A stretch of 64,000 nucleotides of DNA from assembly GCA_963814355.1 (NCBI GenBank), contig CAWFCZ010000018.1, positions 1,116,001-1,180,000 of the forward strand. Reading direction: 5' to 3'. Below the pieces are notes generated by a model. That model was given only the letters and a program-made list of their open reading frames with translations, was not told where the DNA came from and did not search any database. The DNA is from JADGOV01 sp963814355. GTDB taxonomy: Bacteria > Actinomycetota > Actinomycetes > JADGOV01. The translations under genes and the position numbers were made by a program. This document shows positions 50,054 to 56,740 of this stretch, in pieces (within the stretch, counting starts at the first letter, position 1; each line of letters starts with the position of its first letter).

Positions 50054-50853
50054 CCGATGCCGCCGGCGAGTTCGCGGCTGCGGTCCCGGGCGGCTTCCAG
50101 CGCGGTGAGCAGCGCGGCTCGTACCCGGTGGTTCTCCAGTTCCCGGATCGCGTTGATCGTCGTCCCCGCGGGCGAGGTGACCGCTTCGCGCAGCGCCACC
50201 GGGTGCTCGCCGGAGTCCCGCAGCATCACCGCCGCACCGATCGCGGTCTGCACGATCAGGTCGTGGGCCACCGCGCGGGGCAGCCCCAGCAGGATGCCGG
50301 CGTCGATCATCGCCTCGACGAGATAGAAGAAGTACGCCGGGCCGCTGCCGGACAGTGCGGTCACGGCGTCCTGCTGCGCCTCGGGCACCCGGACCGTTCG
50401 GCCCACCGGCGCCAGCAGCGCCTCGGTACGCCCCAGGTGAGCGTCGGTGGCGTGGCGGCCGGCGGAGATCGCGGACATCGCCTCGTCGACCAGCACCGGG
50501 GTGTTGCTCATCACCCGGATCACCGGGGTGCCCTCGGCGAGACGACGCTCCAGGAACCCCGTGGTGATGCCGGCCGCCATGGACACCACCAGCCGGTCCA
50601 CCGCGATCTCGGTGGCCACCTCGTCGAGCAGGGCGCCCATGTCCTGCGGCTTGACGCACAGCAGCAGAGTCTCCGCCCGGGCGGCGGCGGCCGCATTGCT
50701 GACCGCGATCACGCCGTAGCGCTGCTCCAGGGCGTCGCGCCGCTCGGCCCGCCGGGCGGTGACCAGCAGCTCCGCCGGGGGGCGGCCGGCCCGCAGGATG
50801 CCCGAGAGCAGGGCCTCGCCCATCTTGCCGGCGCCGAGCACCGCGATGGTCAT
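50050..50853 (-). CDS. proC: Pyrroline-5-carboxylate reductase
   Basis: 267 residues from ATG 50853; GTG just before it (50856) is an alternative. Last step of proline synthesis, NADPH-dependent. Rossmann motif IAVLGAGKMGEALLSGIL, LLCVKPQDMGALLDEV, VIRVMSNTPVLVDEAMSA, and the C-terminal dimer motif SGSGPAYFFYLVEAMIDAGILLGLPRAVAHDL with SPAGTTINAI. It starts right after the proline dehydrogenase stop, a curious pairing of the opposing biosynthetic and degradative proline enzymes in one transcript. Confidence 0.96.
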   Translation of the reverse strand: MTIAVLGAGKMGEALLSGILRAGRPPAELLVTARRAERRDALEQRYGVIAVSNAAAAARAETLLLCVKPQDMGALLDEVATEIAVDRLVVSMAAGITTGFLERRLAEGTPVIRVMSNTPVLVDEAMSAISAGRHATDAHLGRTEALLAPVGRTVRVPEAQQDAVTALSGSGPAYFFYLVEAMIDAGILLGLPRAVAHDLIVQTAIGAAVMLRDSGEHPVALREAVTSPAGTTINAIRELENHRVRAALLTALEAARDRSRELAGGIG

Positions 50854-50856
50854 CAC

Positions 50857-51777
50857 TCAGCCCCGGGATGCGAGCGCACGGAGGAAGAACGTCACGTTCG
50901 CCGGCCGTTCGGCCAGCCGGCGCATCAGGTAGCCGTACCACTCGTCGCCGTAGGGCAGGTAGACCCGGACCGTCTCACCGGCCCGGACCAGCCGGCGTTG
51001 CTCCTCGGGCCGGATGCCGTACAGCAGCTGGTACTCATAGCTGCGCTTCGGCCGGCCGCTGCGCTCGACCAGGGACGCCGCGATGGCCATCAGCCGGGGG
51101 TCGTGGGTGGCCACCATGGGATAGCCCGGCCCGGCCATCAACACCTTGAGGCAGCGGACGTAGCTGCGGTCCACCTCGGCGCGCTTCTGGAAGGCAACCG
51201 ACTCGGGTTCGGCGTACGCGCCCTTGCACAGCCGGACCCGGGACCCTTCGTATGCCAGCTCCCGGCAGTCCGACTCGGTGCGATGCAGGTAGGACTGCAC
51301 CACCGCGCCGGTACGAGGGTGGTCGCGGCGCAACTCGCGCAGGATCGACAGGGTCGAGTCGGTCGTGGTGTGGTCCTCCATGTCCAGGGTCACCGTGGTG
51401 CCGACGGCGGCGGCCGCCTCGCAGATGATCCGAGCGTTGTCGATGGCGAGCCGCTCGTCGAGCAGTTGCCCCACGGCGCTGCACTTGACCGACACCTCGG
51501 CGCTGGCGGTGAGCCCCGCCTCGGCCAGCCGGGAGAGCAGGCCGAGATAGGCCTTGGTGGTCGCCTCGGCCATTCCGACGTCCTTGGTGTCCTCCCCGAG
51601 CCGGTCCAGGCTGACCGTGAGGCCGTCGCTGCACAGGCGGCGGGTCGCGCTCACCGCGTCCCCGACGCCCTCGCCGGCCACGAACCGGCGCACCACGTTC
51701 CGCGAGACCGGCGCCCGGGCGACCACCTGCTTGACAGTGTTGTTCCCGGCCGCCAGCAGGATCGTGGAACGCAGCAC
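50857..51777 (-). CDS. Proline dehydrogenase
   Basis: 306 residues from GTG 51777. A monofunctional FAD enzyme oxidising proline to pyrroline-5-carboxylate. AEVSVKCSAVGQLLDERLA, VTLDMEDHTTTDSTLSIL, AVVQSYLHRTESDCRELA, RVRLCKGAYAEPESVAFQ, PMVATHDPRLMAIA, YEYQLLYGIRPEEQRRLV and RVYLPYGDEWYGYLMRRLAERP all follow the ProDH barrel in order. Followed by proC with no gap. Confidence 0.95.
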   Translation of the reverse strand: MLRSTILLAAGNNTVKQVVARAPVSRNVVRRFVAGEGVGDAVSATRRLCSDGLTVSLDRLGEDTKDVGMAEATTKAYLGLLSRLAEAGLTASAEVSVKCSAVGQLLDERLAIDNARIICEAAAAVGTTVTLDMEDHTTTDSTLSILRELRRDHPRTGAVVQSYLHRTESDCRELAYEGSRVRLCKGAYAEPESVAFQKRAEVDRSYVRCLKVLMAGPGYPMVATHDPRLMAIAASLVERSGRPKRSYEYQLLYGIRPEEQRRLVRAGETVRVYLPYGDEWYGYLMRRLAERPANVTFFLRALASRG

Positions 51778-51840
51778 GTGCCCAGGTTACGGGCAGCTGC
51801 CGACGGCTCGAGGCCGCTGCCGCCCGGGTCGCCCGGGGTG

Positions 51841-52578
51841 CTAGGCCGTGCGTCGCCGCAGCGTGGCAGCACCCAGGGCGAGCGCGGCCAGCGCGGCGCC
51901 CAGGATCACCGCGAGGTCTGCGACCAGCGCAGCAGTGAGTGAGGCGTGCATAGTGACTGACGACATGGCGTCGACCGCATAGGACAACGGCAGCACGTCG
52001 GAGACGGCCCGCAGCACGCCGGGCATGGCGGCCCGCGGCGTGAACAACCCGCAGAGCAGCAGCTGGGGCAACACGAAGGCCGGCAGGAACTGCACCGCCT
52101 GGAACTCGGTGGCCGCAAAGGCGCTGACGAACAGCCCCAACGCCATCCCGAGCACCCCGTCAGCGACCGCGATGAGGACCACCAGCATGGAGCTGCCGCG
52201 CACGTCCAGGCCGAGCAGGCCGAGGGACAGCCCGGCGGCGAGCAGGGCTTGGACGACGGCGAGCAGGCCGAAGGCAGCGGCGTAGCCTCCCAGCAACTCC
52301 GCCTTGGACAGCGGCATGGTGAGCAGCCGCTCCAGAGTGCCGCTGGTCCGTTCCCGCAGCGTGGCCACCGAGGTCACCACGAACATCACGGTGAACGGGA
52401 AGATGCCGAGCAGCGGGGCGCCGATCCGGTCGAAGGTCCCCGGGGAGCCGTCGAACACGTAGCGCAGCAGCACCAGCAGGACGCACGGCACCGCCAGCAT
52501 CAGCGCGACGGTACGCCGATCGTGGCGGAGTTGGGCCAGTACCCGTCGGGCGGTGGCCGCCGTCCGGCGCGGATTCAT
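51841..52578 (-). CDS. ABC-2 type transporter permease
   Basis: 245 residues from ATG 52578, overlapping the ATPase stop (ATGA). Six membrane helices with the ABC-2 pattern: TVALMLAVPCVLLVLLRYVF, FPFTVMFVVTSVATLRERTSGTLERLLTMPLSKAELLGGYA (conserved loop and coupling helix), then FAATEFQAVQFLPAFVLPQLLLCGLF and LPLSYAVDAM. Exporter of an unknown lipid, drug or peptide. It forms a two-gene operon with the ATPase; the TetR gene upstream is a likely regulator. Confidence 0.93.
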   Translation of the reverse strand: MNPRRTAATARRVLAQLRHDRRTVALMLAVPCVLLVLLRYVFDGSPGTFDRIGAPLLGIFPFTVMFVVTSVATLRERTSGTLERLLTMPLSKAELLGGYAAAFGLLAVVQALLAAGLSLGLLGLDVRGSSMLVVLIAVADGVLGMALGLFVSAFAATEFQAVQFLPAFVLPQLLLCGLFTPRAAMPGVLRAVSDVLPLSYAVDAMSSVTMHASLTAALVADLAVILGAALAALALGAATLRRRTA

Positions 52579-53300
52579 ACCGTCACCGCCGCTCGCGCCT
52601 CGACCAGCCGAAGGAACGCATCTTCCACGGTCGACGCGCCGGTCCGCCGCAGCAGGTCTCCCGGACGATCGTCGGCGAGCAGGTCGCCGTCGCGCATGAG
52701 CAGCAGTCGGGTGCAGCGCTCGGCCTCGTCCATCACGTGCGAGGAGATCAGCAACGTGGTACCGGCCGCCGCGAGGTGGGCGAAGTGCTGCCACAGGTCC
52801 CGCCGCAGCACCGGGTCCAGACCGACCGTCGGCTCGTCGAGGACGAGCAGGTCCGGCCGGCCGAGCAGCGCGGTGGCCAGCGACACCCGGGCCCGCTGCC
52901 CCCCGGAGAGTTGGCCGACCAGCGCGCCGGAGGCCTCGGAGAGCCCCACGTCGGCCAGTACCTCATCGATCCGGCCGGCCGCGGTGCCGAGCACCGCGGC
53001 GAAGTAACGGAGGTTCTCCCGGACGGTGAGATCGCTGTAGATCGACGGCGCCTGGGTGACGTAGCCGACCCGGGCCCGCAGTCGCGCCGAACCGGCGGGC
53101 AGTCCCAGCACCTGCACCCGGCCGGCCGCGATGCGCTGCACGCCGACGATCGAGCGCAACAGGGTGGACTTTCCGCAACCGCTCGGCCCGAGCAGGCCGA
53201 CGACCTCCCCGGTCGGCACGGCGCACTCCAGTCCGGGGAGCACCGTACGCCCGCCTCGGAGCACCCGAAGTCCCTCGGTCTGCACGGCAAGACTCGTCAT
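52575..53300 (-). CDS. ABC transporter ATP-binding protein
   Basis: 241 residues from ATG 53300. Walker A GLLGPSGCGKSTLLRSI, Q-loop VTQAPSIYSDLTVRENL, signature QLSGGQRARVSLATALL, Walker B LLVLDEPTVGLDP, and switch histidine ISSHVMDEAERC. Partner of the permease at 51841-52578. The type is of the drug-export or ABC-2 branch. A TetR-family gene lies 110 bp upstream in the same direction. Confidence 0.95.
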   Translation of the reverse strand: MTSLAVQTEGLRVLRGGRTVLPGLECAVPTGEVVGLLGPSGCGKSTLLRSIVGVQRIAAGRVQVLGLPAGSARLRARVGYVTQAPSIYSDLTVRENLRYFAAVLGTAAGRIDEVLADVGLSEASGALVGQLSGGQRARVSLATALLGRPDLLVLDEPTVGLDPVLRRDLWQHFAHLAAAGTTLLISSHVMDEAERCTRLLLMRDGDLLADDRPGDLLRRTGASTVEDAFLRLVEARAAVTV

Positions 53301-53411
53301 ACGCCGAAACTCTACGCCTGGTGAATTAAGGAGTCCATAGCGAAACTCCGGAGTTCTCGATCTGAACCGCGGGCGGCGCCCGGGTAGCCGGCTGCGCATC
53401 GACGGGTGCGC

Positions 53412-54083
53412 TCAGCCCTGTCCGCCGGCCGACAGGTGGCCGGTCAGATAGCGCTGGATCGTCGGTGCTACCGCGGCCACCACGTCCTCGGCAGCGGCCG
53501 AGGCCAGCGGCTGGACGCGGATGATGTACCGGACCAGGGCCAGGCCAATCAGCTGAGAGCCGACCAGCGTGGCGCGCAGTTCGGGAAAGTCCGCGTTGAG
53601 CTCTCCGGCGACCCGACCGATGACCTCGCGACCGATGAACGCGCGCAGCAACTCCGCGGCCCGATCCTGGCTGACGGCGGAGCGCAGCACTGTGAGCATT
53701 GCCGACCCCGCGTCGGACTCCCACAGCCCCAGGTAGAACCGGACGAGGCGTTCGCCGAGACCATCTACCCCGCCGCTCAACATCCGAGGGATCGCGGTGG
53801 CCGGATCGACCGGCAGCTCCATGGCGGCTGCGAACAGGCCGTCCTTGGTACCGAAGAAATGGTGCACCAGCGCCGGGTCGACCGACGCTTCGCGCGCGAT
53901 CCCGCGGATCGTCGTCCGTTCGTAGCCGCTGGCGGCAAAGGATTCCCGGGCGGCCCGCAGGATGTCGGCTCGACTGCCGCTGTTCCCCGGCCGACGGCCG
54001 CTGGGCTTGGCCGGCGAAATCGCCCCGGATGGGTCTTCGGTACGGATACCAACCTCCTCCTCGCCGGACCGAACTTGACGCAA
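53412..54083 (-). CDS. TetR-family transcriptional regulator
   Basis: About 223 residues if started at TTG 54083; no ATG/GTG fits nearer, although a strong GAGGAGGAGG lies at the codons just before VGIRTEDP, so the true start may be an unusual codon. The helix-turn-helix is SRADILRAARESFAASGYERTTIRGIAREASVDPALVHHFFGTKDGLFAAAME, as in TetR-type repressors, followed by the ligand/dimer part FYLGLWESDAGSAMLTVLRSAVSQDRAAELLRAF. It lies just upstream of the ABC-2 exporter genes and would be expected to repress them. The ligand is unknown. Confidence 0.88.
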   Translation of the reverse strand: MRQVRSGEEEVGIRTEDPSGAISPAKPSGRRPGNSGSRADILRAARESFAASGYERTTIRGIAREASVDPALVHHFFGTKDGLFAAAMELPVDPATAIPRMLSGGVDGLGERLVRFYLGLWESDAGSAMLTVLRSAVSQDRAAELLRAFIGREVIGRVAGELNADFPELRATLVGSQLIGLALVRYIIRVQPLASAAAEDVVAAVAPTIQRYLTGHLSAGGQG

Positions 54084-54182
54084 TCGTGTCTCAACTGATA
54101 TCCAACCGCGGCCGAGGCAGTAGGTAGCACGCGAGCACGAGGCCCTCCCCGCAAGGTTCTGTTCCCGGCCCCTGAGGACACC

Positions 54183-55670
54183 ATGCGCCGTCGTCGGACA
54201 TCGCGAGCCCTGATGACCCGACTCGCGGTCCCCCTGGCCGCGACGGCGTTGGCCGCGGCCGGCACCGTGGCCTCCGCCGGATCGGCCGCGGCCGCCGCCA
54301 CGTGGTCCACCTGGCGGCACATGGGGGGTCCGCTCAGCGGCGCACCGGATGCGACGAGTTGGGGCCCCGGCCACGTCGATGTCTTCGCCCGTGGCACCGA
54401 TGGGCACCTGCACCACCGCGGCTATCCGACAAGTGCCGGAACCTGGTCGGGCTACGACAATCTCGGCGCGATCTCCTCCGACCCGGCGGCGGCGTCCCCG
54501 CGTGCCGGCCGCGTCGACGTCATGGCGACCTTCGCCGACCACCGGATGCACCAACGGACCTACCGCGCCGGACACGGCTGGTCGGCCTGGAGAACCGTGC
54601 CCGGCGTCATCGAGGGGTCCCCCGATGCTGCCTCGCCGCGCGACGGCAACCTCAACGTCGTGGCCCGTGACTCCGCAGGCCGGCTGATCTTCAATTGGAC
54701 CAACTCCGCCGGTAACTGGGTGGGTTGGCGACGGATCGGCGGCACCGTGAGCTCCGATCCGACCGTGGTCCGGCGGACGACCCGATCCATCGACGTCTTC
54801 GTCCGCGGCGTCCACTCCGACCTGCTGCACGTCTACTGGACCCCGGCCGGCTGGTGTCAGGAATCCGTCGGTGGCGTGCTCGGCAGCGGGCCGGACGGCG
54901 CTTCCGGCACCGGTGGCCGGGTCGATGTCTTCGCCGCGAGTCGAGCCGGCAACCTGTGGCAACGCAGTTGGGACTCTCGGGTCGGATGGATCGCCTGGCG
55001 CCGGGTGCCGGGTCAGCTCACCGCGGCGCCCGGGGTGGCCTCGTGGGGACCTGGGCGGCTGGACCTGTTCGTCCGGGCGACCAACACACTTCTCTACCAT
55101 GCCGCCTCGCCGTACGGCACGCCGTCGACCGGCGCGACGGCCGGCATCGTCGGCCTGGCCCAGCGGTACATCGGAGTCGGCGAGTCCCCGCCAGGGTCGA
55201 ACTGCACGCCGTTCGAGCCGTCCGGCACCTGCCTGCCGTGGTGCACCTACTTCGCCACCTGGGTCTGGCACCACGCCAACAGTGCGTTGCCGGCGCTGAG
55301 CTACAGCGGTTCGGTGTACTCCTGGGCGGTCGCCAACCGCCGATGGAAGGCCGGCCCGTCCCACCCGGCGCCGGGTGACATCGTGGTGTACGGCGCCACC
55401 GCGACGATGACCGTGCACACCGGAATCGTGGAATCCGTCGGCTCCGGCACGATCACCACGATCGACGGCAACTACAGCGACCGGGTCAGCCGAGTCGGGC
55501 CATTCAACCCGGCTGCGGCCACCTCACCGGCGCGCATCCTCGGGTATGCCTCGCCGGTGCCGCTGAGCGGCTCGGCGGCCTCGACGGCTGCACGGGCCGA
55601 ATCCGGGACGACGGGCCTGCCTGCGGCACCCACCCTCGCCGAGATCCGCAGTCAGGACGGCGGCCGCTGA
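54183..55670 (+). CDS. Secreted protein: beta-propeller-like repeats plus CHAP amidase domain
   Basis: 495 residues from ATG 54183 (GAGGA upstream). A signal peptide (RRRRTSRALMTRLAVPLAATALAAAGTVASAGSAAAAA) precedes six or so repeats of about 45 residues, with W(T/S)xW and DVFARGTDGHLHHRG, DVFVRGVHSDLLHVYW, DVFAASRAGNLWQRSW, typical of the PLL-like/DUF346 sugar-binding propeller. From about residue 325 a CHAP-like amidase domain has GLAQRYIGVGESP, cysteine in PWCTYFATWVWHHA, histidine in MTVHTGIVES and polar DGNYSDRVS. It likely binds glycans and cuts peptidoglycan peptides outside the cell. The Ala-rich tail is unfolded. Confidence 0.87.
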   Translation: MRRRRTSRALMTRLAVPLAATALAAAGTVASAGSAAAAATWSTWRHMGGPLSGAPDATSWGPGHVDVFARGTDGHLHHRGYPTSAGTWSGYDNLGAISSDPAAASPRAGRVDVMATFADHRMHQRTYRAGHGWSAWRTVPGVIEGSPDAASPRDGNLNVVARDSAGRLIFNWTNSAGNWVGWRRIGGTVSSDPTVVRRTTRSIDVFVRGVHSDLLHVYWTPAGWCQESVGGVLGSGPDGASGTGGRVDVFAASRAGNLWQRSWDSRVGWIAWRRVPGQLTAAPGVASWGPGRLDLFVRATNTLLYHAASPYGTPSTGATAGIVGLAQRYIGVGESPPGSNCTPFEPSGTCLPWCTYFATWVWHHANSALPALSYSGSVYSWAVANRRWKAGPSHPAPGDIVVYGATATMTVHTGIVESVGSGTITTIDGNYSDRVSRVGPFNPAAATSPARILGYASPVPLSGSAASTAARAESGTTGLPAAPTLAEIRSQDGGR

Positions 55671-55680
55671 CCGGGCGCCG

Positions 55681-56556
55681 TCAGGCCGGCAGGCCGCGAC
55701 GGGGCCGGCGCCACGAGGCGGCGTCGATGTCCGGAGCCGCGGCCAGGTTGAGCCTGGTAAAGGCGAGGGCCTCGGCCAAGTCGGCCTCACGTTCGGCGCG
55801 GCTCTCCGCCCGGCGGGTGTTGATCTCCACGACCACCAACCCGTCGAAGGATCGGGCGGCCAGGGTTTCCAGCAGCTCGGCGCAGGGCTGGGTGCCACGA
55901 CCGGGCACGAGGTGCTCGTCGCGGTTGCTGCCGAGCCCGTCGGCGATGTGCACGTGGGCCAGCCGGTCACCCAACTCCTCGGCCATGGCGAGGCTGTCCG
56001 TCTTCGACACCGAGGTATGTGACAGGTCGAGAGTGACGTGCCGGTAGTCGTAGGCCACCGGTGACCAGTCCGGGAAGTACGGCGTGACCTCCCTTCCACG
56101 AGCCCGCAGCGGGAACATATTTTCCACCGCGAACGCGACGTCCGTGTCCCCCGACATGCGTTCGATCCCCGCAACGAAGTCGCGGGCGTACTCCCGCTGC
56201 CAGCGAAACGGCGGATGCACCACGACGGTACGGGCGCCCAGAGACTCCGACACCGCCCGAGCGCGTTCCAGCTTGACCCAGGGGTCGGCTCCCCAGACCC
56301 GCTGAGTGAGCAGTAGGCACGGCGCGTGCACCGCCAGGACCCGGATCTGGTGGTAGTCGCTCAGCCGCCGAATGGCCTGGACATCCTGGCTCACCGGGTC
56401 GGTCCACACCATCAGCTCGACCCCGTCGTACCCCAGCCGGGAGGCGATCTCGAAAGCTACCGCGGTGGACTCCGGATAGACCGAGGCGGTCGACATGGCC
56501 ACCTTGGCCTCGGGCACCTGGGCCACCACGGGGGTCCTCACCCGCCGAGCCGACAT
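55681..56556 (-). CDS. Sugar phosphate isomerase/epimerase-like TIM barrel
   Basis: 291 residues from ATG 56556. AP-endonuclease-2/xylose-isomerase-like barrel: ASRLGYDGVELMVWTD, RVLAVHAPCLLLTQRVWGADP, GARTVVVHPPFRWQREYA, FAVENMFPLRARG, VTLDLSHTSVS, RLAHVHIADGLGSNRDEHLVPGRGTQPCAELLETL and LVVVEINTRRAE supply the metal-binding E, D, H and E residues of the fold. It resembles Rv0498 of Mycobacterium tuberculosis, also close to proC. Substrate unknown. It is divergent from the DUF1906 gene across a palindrome-bearing gap. Confidence 0.88.
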   Translation of the reverse strand: MSARRVRTPVVAQVPEAKVAMSTASVYPESTAVAFEIASRLGYDGVELMVWTDPVSQDVQAIRRLSDYHQIRVLAVHAPCLLLTQRVWGADPWVKLERARAVSESLGARTVVVHPPFRWQREYARDFVAGIERMSGDTDVAFAVENMFPLRARGREVTPYFPDWSPVAYDYRHVTLDLSHTSVSKTDSLAMAEELGDRLAHVHIADGLGSNRDEHLVPGRGTQPCAELLETLAARSFDGLVVVEINTRRAESRAEREADLAEALAFTRLNLAAAPDIDAASWRRPRRGLPA

Positions 56557-56640
56557 GCCTCGAGACTACCGCCGGACCCTTCACCCCCGAGCGTGGCGGG
56601 ATCGGTTTACGGCTAAGGCATCTCACGTTGCGTAAACGTA

Positions 56641-56659
56641 TGCCTACATTGGGTAGGCA
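56641..56659. promoter_or_regulatory. Palindrome with the same arms as the lrp palindrome
   Basis: TGCCTACattggGTAGGCA: perfect 7-bp arms, 5-bp spacer, same arms and spacing as 14341-14359. It lies midway between the leftward TIM-barrel gene (start 56556) and the rightward DUF1906 gene (start 56741). A TTTACG...CGTAAA pair of half-sites just upstream may add to the site. Likely operator for one or both genes. Confidence 0.7.
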
Positions 56660-56740
56660 GCGTCGGGTCTCCTGCGCCTGTGCGCGACGCCGATGTGGCG
56701 TATCCCTCTGCAGGTTCCCGGATGTCGAAGGACCGTCGAC

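Noticed and set aside
54084..54182. c-di-AMP (ydaO) riboswitch in front of the CHAP protein gene
   Set aside because: Such elements precede cell-wall hydrolases in actinomycetes, so I looked for the conserved blocks here and before the DUF1906 gene, but found none.
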